Shown one piece after another: positions 11,426 through 24,900 of a DNA stretch of 64,000 nucleotides (positions are counted from its first letter, which is position 1; each line of letters opens with the position of its first letter). The translations under genes and the position numbers were made by a program. The notes beneath the pieces are model-generated. The model saw only the letters and a program-made list of their open reading frames with translations. It made no database searches and had not been told where the DNA came from. The DNA lies in the NCBI GenBank assembly GCA_011009095.1, contig VTPC01004861.1, forward strand, positions 1,892-65,891, given 5' to 3'. This DNA comes from Ignelater luminosus (Eukaryota; Arthropoda; Insecta; Coleoptera; Elateridae).

Positions 11426-12928
11426 TTTTAAAATAATAATTAATTTCCACCACTTTATTTAATTATTTGAATAGATTTTAAAAACAATAATATTTATAAC
11501 CACACTTTTATTTAGCTTGTGTGCAATCCTTTGCCTTCAGTTAGTCAGGACGCAAACCAGTCTAAAGTGGATTTTACCCTGTTTTACATACTTGTACAAC
11601 TAAATTTAAAACGAAAGTTATGTTAGACATTAATCAAGAACAAAGTAAAAATCTAAATAATGAAGTTCCTGGTACGGTTCTTAGACTATTACGGTTACCT
11701 CGTAGACTATATTTCAGCGATGGGCACAATCAAATTGTTCGACAGTCGGCTGTTATAGTCAAGTTATTCGATAGTTAAGAAACTATTCGAATAAAATTAA
11801 GGCAGTTTAACATTATACTTTTTTTGACTAAACTATTTACTATACTAGTTGTTACACTATATTGCATACTATATTGAACTTAAATTTCCCGCTTTTACAT
11901 AGGAGATTACCAGATTAGGTAGCTGCCAAAGTTGTTGCCAATGTTGCCAACACTATATTATAAATACATAAAAAATTTCGATTCCAAAGATCAAGAGCGC
12001 ATCAAAGTTATTAGTTATAAAAGGTTGGTACCACTGAAAATCGCTCTAATGTGCAGTTCTAGTATACAAACTTGGCTGAAAAATTAGGACCAGCACCTAG
12101 TTTTAAATCTAGAATCATAGATAAAGGATTTGAGGTGATTTGATCAACAATCTAGCTCGAAAACTTGGAAGCAGTTGTTCTGATTTACATTATTCAAGTC
12201 GAGCTAGTTTTGAATTTAGTCAAAGTTCTAGACGAAAAAAAGTATAATGTAAAATGGCCTCTTCGCCTCTTGTTCATTGTGCAATTTTCTGTAAACTAAC
12301 TAAAGAACTGAAAAGCCTTTTTATGCTATAAATATTTGATGTTACTATATTGTAGTTCTCTGTTATCTGAATAAAATAAAGCTTTTATTAATATAGACAT
12401 ATTAAAATCTAATCTCCTTACAATAAATCATATTAAACTGTAAAACTGATAAATTTCCCCATTTTGTAAATTGTAACGGTATCATTAGCCTATCTTATTT
12501 TTAAAATAACGCTTTTTGTGTATAGCAAAGTTTTGTAGTATATCGTTATTTTAATATGATTTTAATTTATAAGGGTTAAATAAGACTTTTAATGCATGAT
12601 AAAAGTGAGTTATATGAATTACACGGTATAAATAGAATTTGTTCGTATAATGTTTGGACAAGTTTATATGTAATAGACGTTAAAAAATTAACAAATCGCA
12701 TTGCTTCCCTCCAAGTGGTTACAAAACAAAAAAGGAAAAGGCCGGATATTCTGGGATATTCTTTTGTTTTAACCGTTTTAAAACTATTTTGACAAAATAT
12801 CTTCTGATTAGTGTATTTAGTGTACTTCTAATACAAAATTTAAATCATTCCTATTAGTTTGTGCATTTTAAATAATTATTAGAAATTTAAATAATTCAAA
12901 TAATCGTTTTATAGGATGTGTCGTGATT
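11426..12928. other. Divergent intergenic region between ZNF830 and the STAG-like gene
   Basis: About 1.5 kb of AT-rich DNA between two start codons facing away from each other, so it should hold both promoters. A tttatag at 12907-12914, just before the STAG-like start, resembles a splice acceptor and may mark a 5' UTR intron. I see no repeat or ORF I can identify; the ORF at 12592-12792 is not protein-like. Confidence 0.5.
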
Positions 12929-15900
12929 ATGTCTTCATCTGATTTTGAATATAGAAACTCGAGGAACGTACGCAGCCCCAAAAGGAATACGGACTCTCAA
13001 GATACAAGTACTGATCAATTATTATCGTATGGGGCTAGTACTCCAAGAAGAGGTCATCAGAATCGACCATTTGCTCCTCCTCTAGATATTTCAAGTGTTA
13101 GTTCTGAGGATGTTAGCCCTAGAAAGCGCGCAAGATCCTCTAAGTTGCCAGAGAAATTGCAAGAAGTACCAGAGGCAAAATCAAATGCTAATAGGGCACA
13201 ACAGAGTAACTTAGAGAAACTTAAAAGTATTGTATCAGAGCAAGTAGCATCATCGTTTAGAAAATCGCTAGCAAATACTTTGTCTAAATTAAGTATCAAA
13301 AACAAACCTCGTTATGATAGCGACAGCGATGGAACTTCATCAGGTAAGTTTTTCATATATTTCTATTTAAATCAGATTACTGTTATCACTAAGATTCAAC
13401 TCTTAATCTTTGAATTTGATGTATACCTACCTCTGAGAGCATTTGTCTCTATTTCTAGAAGACGAAAAACCACCTAAAAAAAAATTCAAACACGTTCATA
13501 AAGGTCAAGATTGGAAGCAATTTAAACCACAATATGAAAATAGATTGTACGCAGATATTTTAAATAAACCATGTGATACAGCTGTAAGTGGGTTTTGTAT
13601 AGTAGTACCGCATTTGATACAATTAACGAAAATTATTTTTCAGGTTTCTGCAGAAATTTGGTTACAATTATATAAGAAAGATACTCAGCAAGCTATACTT
13701 TCCCTATTCCAGTTTATTGCTGATGTATGTGGTTATCAAAAGTTAGATATAACTACTGTGTTCAATTATGAAGCAGAAAATTATTCAGAGGTTGTAGATT
13801 TTATGCAAAAGAATCCTCCAGAGGATTTAAAGGTTTGTACCATTTGTTTAAGTCATAAATTATCATTACATTTCTGTTTTGATGAGGGAGATTATATTGT
13901 GTTAAATTCTTTTTACAGAAAAGTGGTAAATATCTCATGAAAACTTCTTCAGATTGGGGTAATCAAAGTCAAGGAGCAATATATGAATTTCTTGAGGAGT
14001 TACTGCTGCTTTCAAATAATTGCAAAATTTTACAAGATTATTTAATGTTAAGAATGATTATTCCTTTTATATTTTGTTTAACATTATCTTACATCAAACC
14101 TTTAAAACATACAGGAGTTGTTATTGGTTAGTATACATATATTTCTTATACGTAAAACAAAACTAGATAGTATTTTTAAATCTTTACAGCTGCTAAGATG
14201 CTTTCTGTATTTTTGAAAATTGAGAAAAATGTAAAAACTAAAATAAATGCACATGAAAGGCTACTTAGCGTAAATTCTGATATAGCAGACCTCGCAGATT
14301 ATTTAGATGTGCTTACTCAAACTGTTGAGCAACTACGGAAAATAATTGAAGCAAACTCGTAAGTAACTATTAGAATTTATTTATGTAACGAGTTCAGATT
14401 TCGTTTGTTAAAATATTATTTGTCAATACTTTGAATTCTGCAATATTTTAACGGAAGAGAATTGAACTCACTAAATTAATGTACATGAAATATGATTATT
14501 ATTTCTTATTTCACAATTATATTTTAGTTGCCTGAATGACCCTACACTTGATAAACTGAAAATCACATGTATGGAGGAAATGCATAGATGGGTTGTTATA
14601 AAACCATCACTGCTAAGCTCCACTAAATTGTTTCACAGACTTATGTGTCTTGTTAGAGATTCGGTAAGTGCTTAAAGAGAAGTAATACTAGATTATCATA
14701 TCTAAATTGCATTCTATAACTGGATATAGATGGCACTGATAAACTGATTTCGATCATGCTGCTGTTTACTAATCAAATAATCATGATTTATTAAGTGAAT
14801 GTTCATTTGCAGTTTCGAGTTGTGTTTAAAATGAACATGATTATGAATTATATGCAATCCCCTTTCTTCTTCGAATCATGAAAAACTTTTTCTTAGCATA
14901 AGCAAACAACAAAGCATTCGGAAATATTAGCGTTCATTTATGTTCAAATAAATAAATTCCCTAGTCAGAGGTTAGAAAGAAACATCTGAGTAGCCTGGAG
15001 TGCATTGGATAGACCACATATATGGGATAGACTAATAATAAGAAACTGATGAATGTAAAATAGTGTCATCTAGGGAAGATGATATACATGAGCACACAAA
15101 AGTTGAATAAGATCAGACAAACACTTTTTAAAATAACGTGAAAAGAAGAGTTCTTAGGGAACCTTTTTTAGGGCCCCTAGCTCTCTTAATATTTGTAAAA
15201 TTGAAAAACTGAAAAATGAGTCTGTTAATTTTCCTTCCCAAATACAGTCTTTCGGTTTGACAACCGAATTTAAAGACACCCTGTATATTCCTCACCATTC
15301 CATGAAATCACAAATATTGTAGTCACATTAGGAAGAATAACAGAACTTATTAGTAAACAAGCTGAAATATGGTGTTTTACCAATTATTCCAGAAAAGTAG
15401 TTCTGATAAAAAATGATTCTAAACAAAATTAAACTACATATGTCAAATTTTCTACAAAATTGGTCATTACATTTTTTCTGTAAGGTGCACCATTCAGAAG
15501 ATAGAATCAAATATACTCCCCCAATACAGGTCTTGCTAAAATCATACTAGCGTGAAAATGAGCTAATTCTTGCAAGTTGCATAGGTACTATAGTTTTTCT
15601 TTGACCAATAATTTATTTAACGCCATAATAAAATATTAACTATTTTATTCAGTACAATAGGCTAATGTTTTTTATTTTGCTAGGGTTGCCATGACAAACC
15701 ATGCAGGAAAACTTTCTTGCACGATTCACCATGCCGAACCATTGGTCATAGAAAAAGAATTTTATACCTAACGTCATCCTGTAACCTAACTTATTACGTA
15801 AACATTTTATCACAATACAATACACTGAGAACTGTTACAAATTAAAACATTTATTTCTACCGGTCAATTATCTGTGAACATGTTGCACTTGAGGGACATT

Positions 15901-18900
15901 TGCATGCCAGATGCTGAAAACTAGATGTGATAGAATCTTCTAGATATATTGAATGCTTTGAGAGTAAGTCCTACCTCGTGTAACTGATTTCTGATGATTC
16001 TGAAACTTAAAACGTTTGAAACCTCCCACAATTGATTGCATAATTATGCAGCTGTGATTTTTTTGTAACAAAATGATCTTGTCTTGGCCTTCACTATATC
16101 ACCATGCAATTGACTTATGCTTGGGAAGCATTTACCATTTCAGCAACATATCATTTCTGCTCTACAGCAAACCAATTGCATTACTTGCAACCTCAATAGA
16201 GATTATCTTCACATTATTTTGTTTCTTGTTTATGTCTAATAAACGGTAATTTTAAAAAGTTTGTAATATTCTACTTAATGTATTATTGCTTGGTGATATT
16301 TTAAAGATTAATGCAAATATATTATATTTTATAGTCTAAAACGGTGCGTTTAGCAGCTCTTAAAATGTGTCATAAACTTATTGAAACTGACCAGTATGCT
16401 GAGTATATGAATCCATTAATAAAAAAATTTGTGGACGCAATTGATGGTAGATTATATGATTCTGATTATGCAGTGGCATCTACTGCTGTTAGAATCTACA
16501 CTAAAATGGCAGAAACGTAAGTAAATTAATAGTTTAGCTTTATATTTACAGTGTGTGATACTTTGATTAAGTTCATTTAGTAACTTTACTTAATTCTCAA
16601 ACTATTCAATGAGTTTTTGGGTTTAGCTAAATTCTAGTAGGTGGCAAAATGACTATAAAGTAGTTGAAGCCCTTAGGTCCAAAGGGACCATGACCTCAAG
16701 CCTCAGCAGTTATAAAACAAAAAACTCATGAACGAAAAAAAACATATTTTTTTGTAAAAGAAGCAATGTAGTAGTTATGAAATGATTAGCAGAGATCTAT
16801 CTTGTAAAAATAGTCTTAAGAGAAACTTACTGTTCTGTGAGAGAAATTCTTCTGAAGATAGTGGTGGGGATAAGAGATGTACTTATAGGACACATCTGTT
16901 GCAAGACACTGTTATTGCTTGTGTTCAGGAGCAGTAATCAGGCTTACATGTTGCTAGCATCGAAGAAAGTGCTTTTAAAAGTGTTGCTATTACCTTGAAA
17001 TTGATGTTTGCTGCTGATTGTCCAAGAATCCTTCAGCTACAGCGATGTTAATTGCTGCTTGTTTCTGAACACAAGGAATGACAACTTTAAATTCCAAGAT
17101 TAGATCTCTCATTTGTAAATATAATTTCACAGTTCACATTTGTCTGTGTCCTAAATTCGAAGTTCATCATTGGGATTTTAGAAATCATAAGAAATACAAA
17201 TTAGAAAAAAGTTACCTATTTTGGAGATTAATTTACTGATGTTTTTGTTTTTTCGAAGAATTTCAAGGCTTACTAGATATATATTCTTTAACATGGAATA
17301 TCAGCATTTAGATATAGAAAAGAAAGGCAAAGAGGGGGTTTTAGAGAATTTACTCCCGAACACAAGAAAAAATCATTTTCACAATCATCGTCTGTATTAC
17401 TTCAGTGATGGAATATAAACACAAATTTTTTTAAATGGAACTCCTACTTGATTTCTAGCATATTGCTGAATAGCATGCTTTACATACTTTTGGCTGATTT
17501 GACATATTTCATCTTTGTTTTACCAGGTTATGAAGTGAAACTTGAAACATATGACAATTGTGGATTTTTGTCAGATAAATTGCATTTGTTATGCAATAAT
17601 ATTGCCAAAACAAAAGAAAGACGCTATTAAGATAAAGATATTCTACCAGGCATTAACAAATAACTTCAAATGAGTAGCTAGATGATACTTGTTAATGCCC
17701 AGTAAAATATTTTAAAAGCATTTTTCTTTTTTTATAGCAATTATTGCATAACAACAAAAATCCATGATTCTCGTACGATGAAAAATAGTTTTTACTTCAT
17801 AACTTGGTAAAACAAAATAACTAAAGGGTTTTCCAATAAGAGGTGTTATTTTGAATAGCCCGCTATTTCGGTAGATGTCACTTTTGAAGCTATCATTTTT
17901 TGACATTTGACAAGTAGAAACTACGCCATTAATAAATATGGAACGATACACGCTTCAACAACGCATTGAAATTATTAAAATTCACTATAAAAATGGTGAA
18001 AATTTGGCAGAGACGGTTCGTAAAACTCGAACATTTTTGGGTCACCGTGAAGCACCTTGTCGGACCGCAATACAGAAATTGGTGAAAAAATTCGAGCTCT
18101 TGGGACAAGTTAGTGATGTGAAGAATAAAACCCGTGCACGTCGCTCAAGAACAGCCGAGAATATTGCTGTTGTAGCCGAAAGTGTTAAAGAAAACCCAGG
18201 TTTGTCCATTCCTCGTCGTTCTTTGGAATTAGCCATTCCACAAACGTCATTACACCGTATTTTGCATAAAGATTTGGGTCTTAAGGCTTATAAAGTCCAG
18301 TTAACACAAGAACTCAAGCCGGCCGATCATCAACAACGTCGTGTCTTTGCTGATTGGGTCGTTGAAATGCATGAAAATGATCCAGAATTCCATCGAAAAA
18401 TCATCTTGAGTGATGAGGCCCATTTCCACCTCGGTGGCTTCGTCAACAAGCAAAATTGTCGGATCTGGGGCTCAGAAAATCCAAGAGTTATTGTTGAAAA
18501 GTCTCTCTATCCTCAACGTGTGACTGTTTGGTGCGGTTTATGGTCCGGCGGAGTCATTGGACCTTACTTTTTCGAAAATGAGGCTGGAGCAACAGTTACG
18601 GTGACTGGATTGCGCTATCGAGAGATGATTAACGATTTTTTATGGCCGGAATTGGATGGTATTGATCTGGACAACGTTTACTTTCAACAAGACGGCGCTA
18701 CGTGCCACACAAGCAACGAAACCATTGATCTTTTACGGAAAAAGTTTCCGGACCGTGTTATCTCTCGAAGAGGTGATCACAATTGGCCACCGAGATCTTG
18801 TGATTTAACACCTTGCGACTTCTTTCTTTGGGGCCACGTGAAAGAGAAGGTCTACGCCAACAGCCCAGCGTCGATTCAAGACCTCAAAGATGGAATTCGT

Positions 18901-21900
18901 GAGGCTATCGAGGACATAGGGCAGCCACTTTGCGATTTGGTTATGGAAAATTTCATGAAAAGGATATTGTCCTGTAAGCGTGGTCGTGGTGGTCATTTGC
19001 CTGATGTTATTTTCCACTATTAACGGCATACCTTCCTCTTTATAATGAAATAAACATCCGATCATTTATATTAAAAAATGGCACTTTTCTTTGAATATCA
19101 AAATAACACCTCTTATTGGAAAACCCTTTATATCAAACCTTATATCACTGAAAAGCATTTAAAATATATTCAGCAATGTTATAATCAAGTAGATGTTCCG
19201 TTAAAAAAAATTTGCATTTACGTTTCACTGCCAAAGTAATACAAACAATGAAGGCAAAAATAATTATTTTTGTGTTTGGGAATAAATTTTTTTTGCTATT
19301 TCTTTCTATCTTTGCTTGTTTCTTATATATTCCACTTTAAAGAAAATTGAATACTTTTTGGTTTTTAGAGAATACCTATAGTAAGCAATGAATTTTTTTG
19401 AAAAAACAAAAGCATTAGTAAATTGATTTTCAAAACAAGTCACTTTTCTCTAATTTAACCGACTTTGTATCTTACAATTTCCAAGACATTGCAATGGTGA
19501 GCCTCGAATTTGGGATACACTGGTATATCTTTTTATGAATTCAAATGAATTATTTGTGGTATTTCTTCAATGCAGGTTACTATTATAATTTGTATGGTCT
19601 TAGAATATGCAGGGCTATTAAGAGTGTCTGTGTTGTCTCCAAATTTGGATCTATCAGAAATGTTTGGAATTGACTTGCTAAGAGGTTTATCCTTATTATT
19701 AACTGATTTTGTCAATAATAATAATGTCTTGAAACAAGAATACCATATATACTCCTCCCTACCAATCTCTTCCAAACAGGGTTTTAGTTGGAAAAAAAGT
19801 ACCTGTATCCACTACTCACCTTCAATTTTCATTTAGTACCCTCCTCAACTGAATTTTGTAAGTTTCGATAACAAAATTGCAACTTATGCTGACCAATCAC
19901 AGCTCTATGTGCAAGGCCAGACGGATAATTTCGAGACATGGAAAACAGGTATTTTAATTTTTAGATCCGTGCAAAGAATTCCAATTTCTTCTCTAAGTCT
20001 ATCTTCCTCTTAATTCTTTTTTAATTTCTTTGTTTAAAATAGAAGTACTGGTGCGTATTTTATCAATAATAAGTATCAATACTTAAAATGGATTTTGAAG
20101 GAGTATCAGTGCTGAGTACCAGCCCAACTAAAGACCTGCTTCCAAAGAAATTTTTTGAGACTATTGAATAGTTTTTGTAATCATTTTGCTGTACTACCTT
20201 TTCCTTGTGTTCATATGTTATTATGTTTTTAAAAAAACAAAATGAACTCAATTGAGTGTTGCACACTGTACTTATACCTTTAGTATGTGAACAAGAATAA
20301 TACTGAGATTTTCTTCTCTTATGTAATATAAAATTCTTATCTTATAGATATCCTGAAGCTATTTCTGTAGCATCTCGTGATATAATAGTACTGTTTGTGT
20401 ATGGAAAAGATTTAGAATTAGCCAAAGCTGCAGCTGAATTTTTAATGCAGATATTTAATAAATTGAGTGATGAGACAGAAGGAAATGTAGATGATTTTAT
20501 TAAGCACCTAATTCAATTTGCTCAAATATCAGAAGTATGTATTACCAAAATTAATTCAGTCTTTTTGCCGATTAGTTAAATATGGTACAATTTTGTTTGT
20601 AATTCATTAATTTGATTAACACCAAAGATTATATTAAGGGCCAATTGAACCAATGATTTAATTGCCATCAAAATCAATTGTAGATCAAAAAACCTATATT
20701 TATGGGTTTTTGGTCATCAACCAATTTTGATAACAATATCAAATCATTACTGCAATCAGCCCCAATACTTGCATACTTTAATTGATATTTACTGAATTTC
20801 AGAAAGATAACAAGGTTGCACTGCTAATAGAAGCATTGTTACATTGTTGCCCTCAGCTGCAAGAGTGGAGTGCGTTGATTAATGTTTTGTTGAATGATGA
20901 ACTTTCTCACAAAGATCAAGCAACATTAATTGACATTTTATGCAATGCTGCCTACATAACCATAAATGGCAAAGCAAAAATTGGCCGAACAATGTATTCT
21001 AATGGTAACCAATTTTTATTTTTTATATTTCTTAAATAATAATAATAAGTTTTACCAGTTCAGAATAATAGTTTTGTTAAAGACTTTCTTCATTTTATAG
21101 GGCAGCCAAAAGTAAAGAATGCAAGGAATGCAATACAGGCCTTTTTAGCAAAGATACATTTGTTATTAAAACAATATTCAAATGATCCACTGATTATGGA
21201 AAAGTTAACAGATGTATTACTGGTTATTGATTTTACAGATGGTTCCTTAAATACACACAGAAATGTAAGTATAAAATGATTCATTTAATTTTGTTATTGA
21301 GGGATTGTTTTTTAGGTGTAAGTGACTGTTATAGCAAAAAGAATAAAGTCAGTCTGTATAAATTCATATACAGAGTGGTGATAAAGTTCGGAACAAAATT
21401 CATAATTTTGTTATAAATCTTTTTTTTGAAAAATACTCGAACACGTCGGTTTGATATTCCAATAAGGCATTTGTGAGCACAGAAAGATGTTTTTTGACAG
21501 ATCATATGTTCTTGAGCTATGACATCATTATCATTTTTTTACAACCCCAGTTTTTTAATTAATTTTGTTCCGAACTTTTTCACCACTCTGCATTTTAGAT
21601 ACAAAACAACTACAAGTAAAACTTTTGTATTGTTTATTCATTACTTTCTGACTTTTCATTGTTATGGCTTCACTTCACATTATCCAATGAAAAATGTTTG
21701 TTTGCATTTATTTATTGTATTCAAAGTAAGCATTGAAACATATACATTATTACTTTGACAATGTATTCATCTTCACTAATAAAACAAAACATTTTGTTCT
21801 ACAACTCGAGATTAAGTTGATTAATTCTATCTTTCTTTTATATCACATAACAGCAAAAAATTGCACTTGTTATTTTTTTGACAGTGATATCACTGTGATA

Positions 21901-24900
21901 CATATGTACCACAAAAATGATGGAATTTGCTTTTTAAAATTTTGATGTTAATTATGATTTTAATCTTACCTTTAATTGATATGTTTTTTCTAATTTTATT
22001 AATTATCATTAACTAGTTTTTCCAAAACTGTTCCGAAACAATTCATTTTTCAACTTTCAAGAGCTCAGCTATACAGTGCGTCCACATTTCAATGCTCATT
22101 ATTGGAATCTCGAAAATAGTAAGAGATACAAAGTCGGTTAAATTAGAAAAGATTTGGCTATTTTGGAGATCAGTTTACTTATGCTTTTGTTTTTTCAAAA
22201 AAGTTCACGGCTTACTAGGTATTTGCTAAAAACGAAATTATCTTATTTTTTTAAAGTGAAATATCTCAGGAATGAGCAAAGGTAGAAAAGAACAGCAAAG
22301 AGGGTGTTTTAGAGAATTTATTCTGAAACACAAAAAAATTATTTTTGCAATTGTCTTTTGTTTTACTTCGGCGGTGAAACGTAAATCCAAATTTTTTCTA
22401 ATGAAAAGCCTACTTGATTTCCATATTACTGAACTGCACCCCGTAAATGCTTTTCAATGATACATGATTTGACATAGTTATTCTTTTGTTTTACCGAGTT
22501 ATGAAGTGAAAATCATTTTTCATCATAGTGTGCCATGACATCTAACACACAAAGTTGTGGAGTTTTACCAAAGAAATTCATTTGTTATGCAAAAATTGCT
22601 AAAACAAAATAAATACGCTTTTATGGGGCATTAGCTACTTATTTGATGGTATCTGTGAATGTTCAGTAAAGTATTTTAAAAGCATCTTTTGTTTTGTTTA
22701 AGCAATTGTTACATAACAAATGTAATTTATCTGACAAAAATCGATAGTTTTCACATGTTTAAAGCCATGGCACACTACGTGGGAAATGCTTTTTATTTCA
22801 AAGAAAAACAAAAGCATAAGTAAACTGATCTCCAAAATAGCCAAATCTCTTCTAATTCAACCGACTTCGTAGCTCATACAATTTCCGAGATCCCAATAGT
22901 GAGCATTGAAATGTAGACACACTGTATAGAATGAATTAATATGTGTAAAATAGACAGTATTGCATAAAATGAGTTAACTTTCTTCATCATTCTTTCAATA
23001 CTGGTCCCTGCAAGAGATATCTTGGATAAATTCAGGAAGAGTGTATTGTTTTAAAATAAACACCAGAATGTGATTTATAATAGATTCAGTATGTTTTAAT
23101 TTTTCAGGAAATAGTGAATGCATTACACACTTTACGTTCTAGTTTTGTTAAAAATAACCACCCAGAACTGCTTGAGAATGCAAGTAAAATTCTCTCTAAA
23201 GTATCTGAAGAATCCTGTCCTATTCATGTTGTAGCATCACCTATAATTCTAACACTTAAAAATGCTGTTGTTGACACTTCAAAAAGTTTTCTTAAAAATT
23301 TAAAAATGGTAATCAAAAAATGGAAAATTAATTAAAATTTTGCAATAATGATTAATTTTTAGGTTAAAAATCAATCCAAGAAAGAAGCAACTAAAATTAG
23401 TGAATGCCTTTTAAAATTATCAGTTTTGTTTGCTGACAATGATATGACAGAACTAATCGATCATCATTGCCTTTTCAACAAGTGGTTAAACTTAAAACAT
23501 CAAATGTTAACTCCTGTGGTATGTATTTTTATTGTTTTATATTTACGCAGGGTGTTCCAAGTTCGAGGCTCACCATTGGGATCTTGGAAATTGTAAAAGA
23601 AACAGAGTCAGTTGCATTAGAGAAAAGTTGTCTATTTTGAAGCTTAATTTACTGATGTTTTTGTTTTTCAAAAAAGATACAGCTTGCTAGATATTCACTA
23701 AAAATGAACATATTTGATTTTCTCAGGAACGGGCAAAGAGGAGGTTTTAGAGAATTTCTACTCCTGAACACAAAAAGATAATTTTTGTGAAAATCTTGTT
23801 TTACTTTGGTGGTTGAACATACACACAATTTTTTTTAATGTAATTTGATTTTCATATTGCTGAATAGCACAGTTTAAATGCTTTTCAGTGATATAATGTT
23901 TGACATAGCTATTCTTTTGTTTTACCAAACTATGAAGTGGAAACCAGTTTTACTACTGTAGTGTGCCATCAGTAATCATGACATCAAACAACAATCAATT
24001 TTTGTCAAATAAATAAATAGCATCAAATAAGCAGCTAATAGTATTTTTGTGCCCAAAATATCTTAAAAACATTTTTCTTTTGTTTTAACAAATATTCCAT
24101 TAGTGAGACTCTTTACATATTACATCCAGTATAACATACAGTGTGTCCACATTTCGATGCTCACTATTAGGATCTCGGAAATTGTAAGAGATACGAAGTC
24201 GGTGAAATTAGAAAAAATTTGGCTATTTTGGAGATCAATTTACTTATGCTTTTGTTTTTCAAAAACGTTCATGGCTTACTAGATATTTGCTAAAAACGAA
24301 ATTATCTTATTTATTTTTTTTAAATAAAAAGCATTTCCCACTTAGTGTGTCATGGCTTTAAACATATGAAAATCATTGATTTGTGTCAGATAAATTACAT
24401 TTGTTATGTAACAATTGCTAAAACAAAACAAAAGATGCTTTTAAGATACTTTACTGAACATTCACAGATAGCATCAAATAAGTAGCTAATGCCCCATAAA
24501 AGCGTATTTATTTTGTTTTAGCAATTTTTGCATAACAAATGAATTTCTTTGATAAAACTCCACAACTTTGTGTGTAGATGTCATGGCACACTGATTTTCA
24601 CTTCATAACTCGATAAAACAAAAGAATAACTGTCAAACCATGTACCACTGAAAAACATTTAAGGCGTGCAGTTCAGTAATATGAAAATCAAGTAGGCGTT
24701 CCATTAGAAAAAATTTGGATTTACATTCCACCACCGAAGTAAAACAATCACGAAAATAATTTTCTTGTGTTTTGGAGTAAATTCTCTAAAACACCCTCTT
24801 TGCTGTTATTTTCTATCTTTGCTTGTTCCTGAGATATTTTACTTAAAAAAATAAGATAATTTCGTTTTTAGCAAATATCTAGTAAGCCGTGAACTTTTTT

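Larger units (their letters stand above)
17130..19526. mobile_element. Foldback element copy A, split by a mariner insertion
   Basis: The left half (17130-17821) and right half (19131-19526) together form one member of the foldback family whose complete copies are at 22073-22925 and 24138-25023. Left-half landmarks such as 'aaagagggggttttagagaa' and 'ggcttactagat' recur inverted on the right as 'tagagaatacc' and 'agtaagcaatga'. The two halves are separated exactly by the DD41D element with its TA duplication. This copy is diverged from B and D, hence probably older. It lies in intron 7 of the STAG-like gene. Confidence 0.75.
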
